NCBI GenBank assembly: GCA_020161265.1
Contig: JAIUOC010000006.1
Span: 186,001 to 250,000 of the forward strand
Direction: 5' to 3'
From: Chloroflexota bacterium
Lineage (GTDB): Bacteria; Chloroflexota; Chloroflexia; Chloroflexales; Herpetosiphonaceae
Length of the DNA stretch: 64,000 nt
Of the stretch, positions 1-8,215 are shown piece by piece. Under the pieces are notes generated by a model. That model worked only from the letters and a program-made list of their open reading frames with translations. It was not told the DNA's origin and searched no databases. Every line of letters begins with the position of its first letter. Position 1 is the first letter of the stretch. The translations under genes were made by a program, and so were the position numbers.

Positions 1-248
1 TCGCAGCCTTGTCGATTCCAATTACTGCGGCCTATGTTTTGCGGGTTGGCTATATGGCGTTTATGGGCGAGGTCAAAGACCCGCACTACCATGATTTGCC
101 ACCGCTGACTTGGCAAGAAAAATTCTCAGGCACAGTTTTGGCAATCGTCGTGGTTGGGGTTGGCTTATTCCCCAGCATCATCATGGACTACATTGCGACC
201 GGTGTCCAGCCCATTGCCCAGCGCATGATTGATCTAGCAGGACGTTAG
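1..248 (+). CDS. nuoM: NADH-quinone oxidoreductase subunit M (C-terminal part)
   Basis: This is the last 82 or so codons of a gene that begins upstream of the window; the frame is open from base 3. The visible protein has a transmembrane stretch (AAYVLRVGYMAFMG), the conserved loop HDLPPLTWQEK and a final membrane helix (TVLAIVVVGVGLFPSII), the usual ending of NuoM, one of the antiporter-like proton-pumping subunits of respiratory complex I. nuoN follows after 11 bases, the standard order at the end of a nuo operon. The family call is firm because of this context, although only the tail can be seen. Confidence 0.88.
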   Translation, partial: AALSIPITAAYVLRVGYMAFMGEVKDPHYHDLPPLTWQEKFSGTVLAIVVVGVGLFPSIIMDYIATGVQPIAQRMIDLAGR

Positions 249-259
249 GGAGGAATGAC

Positions 260-1879
260 GTGAATTTTCAAATAGCTGATTTTACGCGGCTCATCCCTGA
301 GTTTTTGCTACTGGCGATTGCGGCCATGGTGCTGCTTGGCGATGTCCTGACGCGTTGGTCGAAGGGCAAGGAAGCATTAAACGATCGTACCGAAGAAGCT
401 ATCAGCATGACCTTGATGGGCTTGGGTTTGGCATTTGTGATGGTGCTGATCCAAGGTGGTTTCTTCACTTGGGTGCAGTTTGGCGATTGGAAGTTCTACG
501 ACTTCAGTATCTTCCAAAATCTGCGCAGCAGCGGCCTTGATGGCAGTATTCTGGGCGGGGCATTTGTGGTTGACCCACTGACCCACATTGGGCGCTTGGT
601 GTTTATCGGCGCAGCCTTTGTGACAGTGATTTTGACCAGCAAAGCCAAGCCCTCGAACAACCCAGCTGAATTCTATGCTCTGATCTTATTTGCTACCCTT
701 GGCATGATTTTCATGACCGCTGGCGGCGAATTAATTATGATTTACTTGGGCATTGAATTGACCAGTATTCCGTTGTATGTGTTGGCTGGCTACTTCCGCC
801 GCAACCCTGTCAGCACCGAAGCTGGGGCCAAATACTACATTTTCGGGGCGCTTTCATCGGCAATCTTGCTGTTTGGCATGAGCTTGCTCTTGGGCTTGAC
901 CTTGATGAATGGCCAGACCATGACCACAACTCCAACCAGCTTGCGTTCAGTCGCAACGGCGGTTGAATTGGCCTTTGTTAACCCCGAAGGCCCAAGCCAA
1001 GGTGTTGCCATCTTAGCGCTGTTGTTCATCCTCGCGGGGATGGCCTACAAAGTTGCGATTGTGCCGTTCCATGCTTGGTCGCCTGACGTGTACCAAGGTG
1101 CGCCAACTTCGATGACGGCCTTTATCTCGACCGCCTCAAAAACCGCTGGCTTCTTCTTGCTCTATCGGGTGTTGGTGACCGGCTTCGGCGCACCCAGCAT
1201 TCTTGGTACGGCAGCAATTGGCACGAGTACCAGTTTTGGCGGCTGGACGAGCCTGATCGCGATTTTGGCAGCCTTGACCATGCTGGTTGGCAACTTGGCG
1301 GCTTTGCCCCAAACAAATGCCAAGCGTATGCTGGCCTATTCATCAATTGCCCAAGCAGGCTTCTTGATGTTAGGCTTGGTTGGCACCCAACGCGATAGCG
1401 GCATCTCGCTCTTGATGTATTTGATTGCCTATACCGTCACCAACTTGAGTGCCTTCGGTATCTTGGCCTTGGTCGAAGATGCAGTGGGTGGCACCGACTT
1501 TAGCAACTTGAATGGCTTAGGCCGCCGTGCGCCTGGCTTGGCGTTGCTCTTAACGGTTGCAATCTTGTCGTTGGCGGGGATTCCACCACTCTCAGGCTTC
1601 TTTGTGAAGTTCTATGTCTTTATTGCTGCTTGGCAAGAAGGCGCAAAGTGGCTGGTGATCTTCGCAGTCAGCAATACCGTAATCAGCTTGTACTACTACC
1701 TGCGTTTCCTCAAGGCTGTCTATTTTGCGCCTGCGGAAACCGACGAACCAATCAAGGTTGGCTTTGGGCCTGGCATCGTCATGACCGCCATTACCCTGTT
1801 GATCTTTGGTTTGGGGATTGTACCAACCTGGTTGTACGGGGTGCTTGAACAAGCTACCATCCGGATTGCGGCTCAATAA
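260..1879 (+). CDS. nuoN: NADH-quinone oxidoreductase subunit N
   Basis: The 539-residue polytopic membrane protein is an antiporter-like proton-pumping subunit of complex I. It carries the Proton_antipo_M core: a membrane glutamate in LGIELTSIPLYVLAGYF (about residues 160-180) followed by AKYYIFGALSSA, and a membrane lysine in GMAYKVAIVPFHAWSPD (about residue 264) followed by VYQGAPT. Length is a little above the usual 480-500. The start is GTG at 260, preceded by GGGAGGA at 248-254. It is the last gene of the nuo operon, because a strong hairpin with a T-run follows at 1900-1940. Confidence 0.95.
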   Translation: MNFQIADFTRLIPEFLLLAIAAMVLLGDVLTRWSKGKEALNDRTEEAISMTLMGLGLAFVMVLIQGGFFTWVQFGDWKFYDFSIFQNLRSSGLDGSILGGAFVVDPLTHIGRLVFIGAAFVTVILTSKAKPSNNPAEFYALILFATLGMIFMTAGGELIMIYLGIELTSIPLYVLAGYFRRNPVSTEAGAKYYIFGALSSAILLFGMSLLLGLTLMNGQTMTTTPTSLRSVATAVELAFVNPEGPSQGVAILALLFILAGMAYKVAIVPFHAWSPDVYQGAPTSMTAFISTASKTAGFFLLYRVLVTGFGAPSILGTAAIGTSTSFGGWTSLIAILAALTMLVGNLAALPQTNAKRMLAYSSIAQAGFLMLGLVGTQRDSGISLLMYLIAYTVTNLSAFGILALVEDAVGGTDFSNLNGLGRRAPGLALLLTVAILSLAGIPPLSGFFVKFYVFIAAWQEGAKWLVIFAVSNTVISLYYYLRFLKAVYFAPAETDEPIKVGFGPGIVMTAITLLIFGLGIVPTWLYGVLEQATIRIAAQ

Positions 1880-1899
1880 TACTAGCGATCCAATTGGTC

Positions 1900-1940
1900 A
1901 AATGCCTGCTCGCTGAGTGCGTAGCGGGCATTTGCTTTTT
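1900..1940 (+). terminator. Rho-independent terminator after nuoN
   Basis: AAATGCCTGCT at 1900-1910 pairs with AGCGGGCATTT at 1923-1933 (one G-U pair), followed by GCTTTTT. It ends the complex I transcript and separates it from the kinase gene. Confidence 0.85.
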
Positions 1941-2071
1941 AACGGAAACACAACTGTGCATCCAAACGTCAATTATGAAGGAACGTTTAAGCAATATTCA
2001 TCGTTTGTACATACAATCTTGCTATGGTGTGCTAAGATGGATCGGCGTGGTGCATGCAACAAGAGGCGATC

Positions 2072-4024
2072 ATGACAGATTTAACCAACACAACCTTAGG
2101 CAAATATACGCTGGGCCAACCCTTGGGGGCTGGTGGTATGGGCGCTGTGTATCGCTCGATCCATCCACAACTTGGGCGTTCTGTGGCAATTAAAATTATT
2201 TTGGGTAATGCAACCGAGGATGCTCGCCAGCGCTTTTTGCGCGAGGCCCAGGTGGCAGTACAGCTATCGCACCCCAATATTGTGCGGGTATTCGATGTTG
2301 ACGAAGATAAAGGCATGCCCTTTATTGTGATGGAAATGATCGAAGGTCCAAGCCTTAGCGATGAGTTGCGCCAAGGTCGCATGCCCTTGGAAAAAGTGCT
2401 GAAAATTACTGCCGAATTAGCCGATGCCTTGGAATATGCCCATAGCCAAGGGATTTTGCACCGCGATATCAAACCAGCCAATGTCTTGATTCGCCTCAAT
2501 GGCAGCGCTGTATTGGTTGATTTGGGCTTGGCGCGTTTGGCCGATAGCGAATCGAAAGAACATCAATTAACCCAAAGTGGCATGATTATTGGCACGCTTT
2601 CGTATATGGCTCCTGAGCAAATTCAAGCACAACCGCTTGATGCCCGCACTGACATTTATGCCTTGGGTGTGCTGCTGTTTCAAATGATAACTGGACGCTT
2701 GCCATTTGAGGGCGATACGGCCCAAATTATGTTTGGCCATGTTTATACTCAGCCGCCAGCCCCCAGCACCACCGGAGCCTTGTTGCCGCCAGCCCTTGAT
2801 GGCTTGATTATGGCGATGATGGCCAAAGCGCCGCAAAATCGCCCGCAAAGCATGGGCGAGATTGCCCGTGTGCTGCGCTCGATTATGAATAATGCGGCAA
2901 CTCCAGTTGGCTATGAAAATTATTCAGGGCCAACGGTTGTACGTCCACAGCAGCCTATGCCTGCTAATTATGCTGCTTTCCCAAGCCAGCAAAGTTATGG
3001 CGCAGCCCAGCCGAGCCAGCCGCAATATGGCGGACATCCTAGTCAGCCCAATTATGCTGGCCATCCCAGCCAGCCGCAATATGGCGCGATGCCAAACACT
3101 GGCAATTTAGGACCAACCCAACCGCAGTATGGCTCAATGCCCCAAGCGAATCCAGTGCTGATTGGTCAACCACCACGGCGCGGCATTTCGCCATGGTTTT
3201 GGTTAGCCTTACTCTCAATCGTGATCATTGGTGGTTTGGGCGTTTATACAATAAATTCGGCTTTTGATGAAAAACTACCGCCCAAAGATCCCGATATTTT
3301 TGTGCAAATTCCTGATCTGGCAACCCAACGCCCACGTCCAACCATTGGCAGTGCTGCCACCGCAGTTGCTAATAGAAAAACTCCAACGCCTGAGGTTGTG
3401 GCGGCTGAACCACCTGCGAAAACTCCGCAGGCCGCCGATCCGAATGCTGAAGATGAATTTACGCTTTCGAATATTGGTTCGCGTAGGGCTGGCACAACCT
3501 TATTGATGTATGGCATGGTGACCAATAACACCGATACGCCCAAAAGTGCGATCAAAATTGAAGCAACCTTTTTGGTTGATAACAAAGAAGTTGACTTTGA
3601 GACAGGTTATGGAGTGCTCGCAGTGGTCAATCCGGGCGAACGAGCACCATGGATTTTGGTGCTCAGCGATGCACCTGAATATCAAACAATTGAATATGAA
3701 GCATTTGGTTTAGATAATGCCTTGGGCAGTGCCTTTGAATACCCTGACTTGAAGATTGATGATTTAGCAATTAACCCCGATGGAATTTTCTATGAGGTAA
3801 CTGGCAAGATCACCAACACAGGCGGAAAACGCACGCGAACAATTATCATCTATCTGGTAACCTACAACGAAAAAGATGAAATTATTGGGGTCGATACGAT
3901 CACCCCTGGCAATAGTACGCTTTCGCCCGATGCAACTGCCCGCTTCGAAGGCAGCATCTTGTTTAGCCCCAGCCAATATAAAATTGCCCGTTATGAGACC
4001 TATGTTCGAGGAACGACTGAATGA
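2072..4024 (+). CDS. Membrane-anchored serine/threonine protein kinase
   Basis: A 650-residue Hanks-type kinase. The kinase domain spans about residues 11-275: glycine loop GAGGMGAVY (19-27), ATP-binding lysine in VAIK (41), catalytic loop HRDIKPAN (about 130-137), DLG in place of the usual DFG, and APEQ. A Pro/Gln/Tyr-rich linker with imperfect repeats of the type HPSQPQYG follows, then one membrane helix (about 374-393), a Pro/Thr linker and two FxLYD-like beta domains outside the membrane. The start at 2072 was preferred over an ATG at 2054 because GAGG lies 5 bases upstream. Its stop overlaps the start of the lipoprotein gene (ATGA), so the two are probably co-translated. The ligand and substrates are unknown. 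Confidence 0.92.
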   Translation: MTDLTNTTLGKYTLGQPLGAGGMGAVYRSIHPQLGRSVAIKIILGNATEDARQRFLREAQVAVQLSHPNIVRVFDVDEDKGMPFIVMEMIEGPSLSDELRQGRMPLEKVLKITAELADALEYAHSQGILHRDIKPANVLIRLNGSAVLVDLGLARLADSESKEHQLTQSGMIIGTLSYMAPEQIQAQPLDARTDIYALGVLLFQMITGRLPFEGDTAQIMFGHVYTQPPAPSTTGALLPPALDGLIMAMMAKAPQNRPQSMGEIARVLRSIMNNAATPVGYENYSGPTVVRPQQPMPANYAAFPSQQSYGAAQPSQPQYGGHPSQPNYAGHPSQPQYGAMPNTGNLGPTQPQYGSMPQANPVLIGQPPRRGISPWFWLALLSIVIIGGLGVYTINSAFDEKLPPKDPDIFVQIPDLATQRPRPTIGSAATAVANRKTPTPEVVAAEPPAKTPQAADPNAEDEFTLSNIGSRRAGTTLLMYGMVTNNTDTPKSAIKIEATFLVDNKEVDFETGYGVLAVVNPGERAPWILVLSDAPEYQTIEYEAFGLDNALGSAFEYPDLKIDDLAINPDGIFYEVTGKITNTGGKRTRTIIIYLVTYNEKDEIIGVDTITPGNSTLSPDATARFEGSILFSPSQYKIARYETYVRGTTE

Positions 4025-4491
4025 AACGATTATGGCTTGGATTGCTGTTGTTGGTTTTGGCAAGCTGTGGTGGCGCAACTCCAACCAGCGTACCAGCTAC
4101 CGCCACAACTGCGCCAATTGCAACCAGTGCAACCAACCCTGAAGTGCTGCTGACATTCGCCCAAACTGGTGGAATTGCTGGAATCAATGAAACCCTAACA
4201 ATTTGGAGTGATGGCAAACTAGAATTAGCCAGCGTGAGCGCTGCAAGTACCTTACGTGTCGGCGATGCCACGCCCGAACAATTGACCGCACTCCAAGCGA
4301 TTTTGAATGATCCGGCCTTTGCGAGTCTTGACCCAAGTTATGGGGATTTGGGCAGTTGCTGCGATATGTTTAGCTATACCCTGACTACGGGTAGCAAATC
4401 GATCGCCACGATTGATGGTGCCGAGTATCCCGAAATTTTGGCGAAATTATTTACCGAATTGCAAACCCTCAAACAAGCAATCCCTCAATAA
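4021..4491 (+). CDS. Lipoprotein coupled to the kinase
   Basis: A 156-residue secreted lipoprotein. The signal peptide is MKRLWLGLLLLVLASCGG with lipobox LASC (Cys16), followed by a Thr/Ala/Pro-rich spacer to about residue 40. The rest is a small globular domain (about 42-154) with an aspartate/proline-rich end and a CC pair in GSCCDMFSY; I do not recognise a named family beyond this. It overlaps the kinase stop by four bases, which suggests that it works at the outer face of the membrane with the kinase's extracellular FxLYD-like domains, perhaps as ligand binder or partner (inference). A terminator follows directly. Confidence 0.82.
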   Translation: MKRLWLGLLLLVLASCGGATPTSVPATATTAPIATSATNPEVLLTFAQTGGIAGINETLTIWSDGKLELASVSAASTLRVGDATPEQLTALQAILNDPAFASLDPSYGDLGSCCDMFSYTLTTGSKSIATIDGAEYPEILAKLFTELQTLKQAIPQ

Positions 4492-4509
4492 GCCCGATGT
4501 AGCTTGCTG

Positions 4510-4546
4510 AAATCCCCTTGGTTCAGCTTTGAATCAGGGGGATTTT
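4510..4546. terminator. Bidirectional terminator between convergent genes
   Basis: AAATCCCC (4510-4517) pairs with GGGGATTT (4538-4545), with an extra G bulge and T/A tracts on both sides. It sits between the plus-strand lipoprotein gene and the minus-strand cyclase gene and overlaps the latter's stop. Confidence 0.75.
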
Positions 4547-7500
4547 ATACATATTCACGCAGCATTGCAGGGGTATTCATCTGCTCAAATAAAATATCGG
4601 CGCGTTCTTGATGGGCTAGGGCAATATTGTAATCGCCATTCAGGCGCTTAATCGTTGCGCCAATGGTTAAGCCCAATGCTAACAAATAATTATTGTTGAC
4701 CGATAATTGCAGCAGCTGATCGATCGCCTCGCTGGCTTGGCGACGTTGGCCGTTATAGGCTTGCAAATAGATCTGTAAGGCTTGGCTGCGAAACAGCGAT
4801 TGCGGTTCATTGAGTTGCTGGGCCAGTCGCAAAGCACGGGCTGCCATTCGATTGGCACAAGCCCGCCGACCTTCAACAAAGCCAATTCGTCCAAGCATTT
4901 CGGCCAAAATTACCCGCTTGGGGTCGTAATGGCCTAGCTCACGAAATAGTTGCTCGGCTTGTAAATAGTAGCGCCGAGCACGTTGATAATCTTGAACGTA
5001 AAACGAAATCGTGCCTTGTTGAATTAAGGCTGTAGCCATATGTAATTTTGCGCCAATTTGGCGGGCCAAACGCAAGGCCATTTGCGAGAAACGCAGCGCA
5101 TCGTTGAGCAAGCCAAGCATCAACATACAATGTGAACGATTGTTGATTGCCAAAATCTGGCCATTCAAATCGCCGATAGCTTGGGTGGTTTCTAGGCTTT
5201 GCTCGTAGTAATTGGCGGCAGCATGCCAATCGGCTAGCTCCATCGCAATTACCCCAAGATTGTTGAGTGCCCGACTCATCGCTGGTAAATCGCCTAAATA
5301 GCGACTGACCGCCAAACTTTGGTTGACCAAGGCTTGGGCAGCTTTGAGACTCCCCCGTTGCCAATAGACTCCCGCTAGGCGATTGGCGGCCAGCGCTTGC
5401 AAGCCATGGTGTTGATTCAGTTCGCTGATGGTCAAGGCATTGTTGAGCAACCGCTCAGCCTGGGTCAAATTGCCGCGATGAAAGGCGATCCAGCCTGCAT
5501 CACAGTCAATGCGGGCATGATCAAACAAAGCTCCATCAGCTAAAACTAAACGAGCTTGCTCCAAATGCAGCATCGCTTCGTCGTAATTGCCCTGTTTTTC
5601 ATAGGTTGCCGCTAATTGGCGCAAAATCGTGGCATGGGTTGCTTGGCTTTCCGAGCTTGGCTGAATTTGGCTGATCGCTTGCTGATAGGCCATGCGTGCT
5701 TCATCGTAGCGCCCAACAAAACTGAGCACATCGCCACGCCCATGAAACAAACTGACGGCTTGCTCGGTTGCTGGGTGATCCAGTTCGCTAAGCAAGGGCA
5801 TAGCTTGATCATACAAGCGCAGCGCGTCGTCGTTAGCAAAACGGCTGGCTGCCCGTTGCGCCGCCAACAGCAAATATTCCAAGGCTTTGTGGGTCAGCTG
5901 CGAGCGACTGAAGTGATAGGCCAAGGCATCGATATACAATTCAGGCCGTTGCTCATCGTGGGTTTCGAGTGCTAGCGCAACCTCGCCGTGCAAGCTATAG
6001 CGTTGTTGCTGCAATAGGCTGGAGTAAATTGTTTCTTGCAGCAGCAAATGGCTAAATGCCCAATCATCGTGATGGTTGGCGATTGGCTGCACAAACCCCC
6101 GTTGCTGCAATTGTTGGAGTTGCTGATTGATCGATTGCTCAGGCCGTAGTTGGCAGAGTAGTTGCTGGCTAAAACGGCGGCCAATCACCGCCGCCAGCGC
6201 CAAACTATGCGCCAAATCGTTGGGTAGCCGATCATAACGTGAACGCATTAGCGCTTGTAGCGAAAGCGGCATTGACGGCATTTGTAGGCTATCGCTACTT
6301 TGAGCTTGAATATCAAGGCCAGCATGCAGCGCATGACGCGCTAATTCTTCTAAATAAAATGGCACACCATCGGCTTGGCGCACCAAATGATCGATCATCA
6401 CGGCTGAGGCTTGGGGCAGAATTTGTTTGATCAAGGCTTCGGCTGCTTCAGGACTAAGTGAATTAAGTTCAAGCACCAAACCACGTTGGCGGGCTTGGGC
6501 CAAAATCCGATTGAAGGTTTGGCGAATCTGCGGTGTTTCATCATCACGCGCCACCATATAGAGCAGCAACGACGAAGCATCAAAGGTTTCGGCAATAAAT
6601 TCGAGCAATTCCAACGACAGATCATCGGCCCATTGCACATCGTCGATCACAATTGCCATCGATTGTTGGCGGGTACAGGCTACCAATAATTCGCGAATTG
6701 CCAAAAAGACATGGCGCTTCAATTGAGCCGCATCAAGATGCTGCACCCGCTCAACCAAACTTTGATCAATAAAATCGAGCGAGAGCAAATATTCAATGTA
6801 AGGCAAAAGATCGAGCGGCATATTGCCCAAACTATGAATCATCAATTGGATTTTATGGTGAATTGTGGCGGCAGAATCGGCATGATCAATCTGGAAAAGC
6901 TGGCGAATCAAGCCCAAAAAGGCACTGTAAGGCACAATTCGAGTGGCGCTGCTACAATCGTTGGTCAATACTTTGACCTCACGGCTATGCAAATGCTGAA
7001 TAATTTCGGCGGTCAGGCGGGTTTTGCCAACGCCAGCCCGGCCAGTTAGGCCAATCACGCCGCCCATACCGTTGTGTAATAGCTCGGTTGCGCCAATCAG
7101 ATTCTGCAATTCGGCTTCGCGCCCAATCAAGGGCAATCCAAAACTACCATCAACTACCGCCTGAGCCAATTGTTTGCCCGCTAAAATAGCCGCAGCGATT
7201 GGTTGCTCAAAACCTTTGAGGGCAACTGGATGCTGTTCGTTGAACATAAAATTCGTTTGTAATGATTGAGCTGAATCGCCATCGACCATAATCGTGCCAG
7301 GATCGGTCACTTGTTGCAGCCGCGCCGCCAAGTTGACTGGGCCGCCGATCACGGTCAAATCGCTATAGCGATCAGAACCAAGCAAACCAGCAATCACTTC
7401 GCCGCTGGCCAAGCCGACCCGAATTTGAAATTGCACCCCTGCCTGAGCGATCGTTTCGTTGTAGGCGGCTAATTCTTCAAACATGGCTAATGCGGCGTAC

Positions 7501-7916
7501 GCAGCTTGGGCAGCATGTGCTTCTAGCGCGACTGGCATGCCAAAAACCGCCATTAAACCATCGCCGGTAAATTTATCGATTGTACCTTCGAAGCGCCGTA
7601 CTGTTTCGCCCAAGCGTCGCAAACATGGGTCGAGCAAACTATACATATGCTCAGCACCCAGCCGATTGGTCAGGTTGGTATAGTTGCAAACATCGGCAAA
7701 CAGAATTGTGACCACGCGCCGTGTTGTGGCCGCAGGAATATACTCAATCAAGCCAGTGGCGCATGTGCCGCAAAAGCGAAAGCCAGGTGGATTGGCCGCG
7801 CCACAGCTAAAACAGTGCAGTGGCAAAGGACTAGCGCAATTGCCACAAAACCGCGCACTCGGCGGGTTTTCGGCAAAATTGCAGGTTGAGCAGCACGTAG
7901 TCGTTTGAACTGTCAT
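4545..7916 (-). CDS. Zinc-ribbon / class III nucleotide cyclase / AAA ATPase / TPR signalling protein
   Basis: A 1123-residue multidomain protein. Residues 9-52 hold four CxxC pairs (9/12, 24/27, 35/38, 49/52), a double zinc ribbon. A class III adenylate/guanylate cyclase homology domain follows (about 66-240), with metal aspartates in ILFADV (D75) and FTGDGLMAVFG (D119) and GxxxNLAARLQ. Next is a large AAA/STAND ATPase module: GREAEL, Walker A GRAGVGKTR (about 290) and Walker B IVIDDVQWAD (about 420). The C-terminal 450 residues are tetratricopeptide-like repeats. No LuxR-type DNA-binding domain is seen. This architecture is common in Chloroflexota and actinobacteria; cyclic-nucleotide production is likely because both metal residues are kept, but the substrate and partner are unknown. 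It ends convergent with the lipoprotein gene. Confidence 0.92.
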   Translation of the reverse strand: MTVQTTTCCSTCNFAENPPSARFCGNCASPLPLHCFSCGAANPPGFRFCGTCATGLIEYIPAATTRRVVTILFADVCNYTNLTNRLGAEHMYSLLDPCLRRLGETVRRFEGTIDKFTGDGLMAVFGMPVALEAHAAQAAYAALAMFEELAAYNETIAQAGVQFQIRVGLASGEVIAGLLGSDRYSDLTVIGGPVNLAARLQQVTDPGTIMVDGDSAQSLQTNFMFNEQHPVALKGFEQPIAAAILAGKQLAQAVVDGSFGLPLIGREAELQNLIGATELLHNGMGGVIGLTGRAGVGKTRLTAEIIQHLHSREVKVLTNDCSSATRIVPYSAFLGLIRQLFQIDHADSAATIHHKIQLMIHSLGNMPLDLLPYIEYLLSLDFIDQSLVERVQHLDAAQLKRHVFLAIRELLVACTRQQSMAIVIDDVQWADDLSLELLEFIAETFDASSLLLYMVARDDETPQIRQTFNRILAQARQRGLVLELNSLSPEAAEALIKQILPQASAVMIDHLVRQADGVPFYLEELARHALHAGLDIQAQSSDSLQMPSMPLSLQALMRSRYDRLPNDLAHSLALAAVIGRRFSQQLLCQLRPEQSINQQLQQLQQRGFVQPIANHHDDWAFSHLLLQETIYSSLLQQQRYSLHGEVALALETHDEQRPELYIDALAYHFSRSQLTHKALEYLLLAAQRAASRFANDDALRLYDQAMPLLSELDHPATEQAVSLFHGRGDVLSFVGRYDEARMAYQQAISQIQPSSESQATHATILRQLAATYEKQGNYDEAMLHLEQARLVLADGALFDHARIDCDAGWIAFHRGNLTQAERLLNNALTISELNQHHGLQALAANRLAGVYWQRGSLKAAQALVNQSLAVSRYLGDLPAMSRALNNLGVIAMELADWHAAANYYEQSLETTQAIGDLNGQILAINNRSHCMLMLGLLNDALRFSQMALRLARQIGAKLHMATALIQQGTISFYVQDYQRARRYYLQAEQLFRELGHYDPKRVILAEMLGRIGFVEGRRACANRMAARALRLAQQLNEPQSLFRSQALQIYLQAYNGQRRQASEAIDQLLQLSVNNNYLLALGLTIGATIKRLNGDYNIALAHQERADILFEQMNTPAMLREYV

Positions 7917-8215
7917 AAACCGATTGTTGCTCCATACGAAACGATACTGAGCCTATAGCAAAAAATCGGCCACAAGCTCAAAAACGAGGGGTCAGAGGCT
8001 AGGGATCAGGGATCGGTTGTTGGGGATCGGGGATCGGAAGGGTGGAGAACTAGGGATGAGTCAATGCGGAACCGCGAAGGGTGCGAAGGGTGAGGATTAG
8101 CAAAATAACGAACAATTCATAGAAACGTGCAAATGTTAAGCAGTATGCTATAGTTACTGGCGATCAACGGCGATCGTGCGACAACAACTTTACCAATGGA
8201 CAAGGAACTAAGGCT
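7917..8215. other. Divergent intergenic region with purine-rich repeat strings
   Basis: This 299-base gap lies between divergent genes. It holds degenerate copies of the GGGGTCAGGGGCTAGGG family (7988-8050) and a CCGCGAAGGGTGCGAAGG string (about 8071-8090), both families found elsewhere in the window. GGCGATC occurs twice at about 8159-8175, close to the downstream start. No coding frame, tRNA or recognised riboswitch was seen. Confidence 0.55.

Noticed and set aside
1942-2071. Promoter for the kinase gene
   Set aside because: Several -10-like hexamers are present, but none has a -35 at an acceptable distance, so nothing was called.
8090-8215. SAM or B12 riboswitch before the methionine-synthesis fusion
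   Set aside because: Neither the SAM core motifs nor a B12 box could be found; only a GGCGATC direct repeat is seen.
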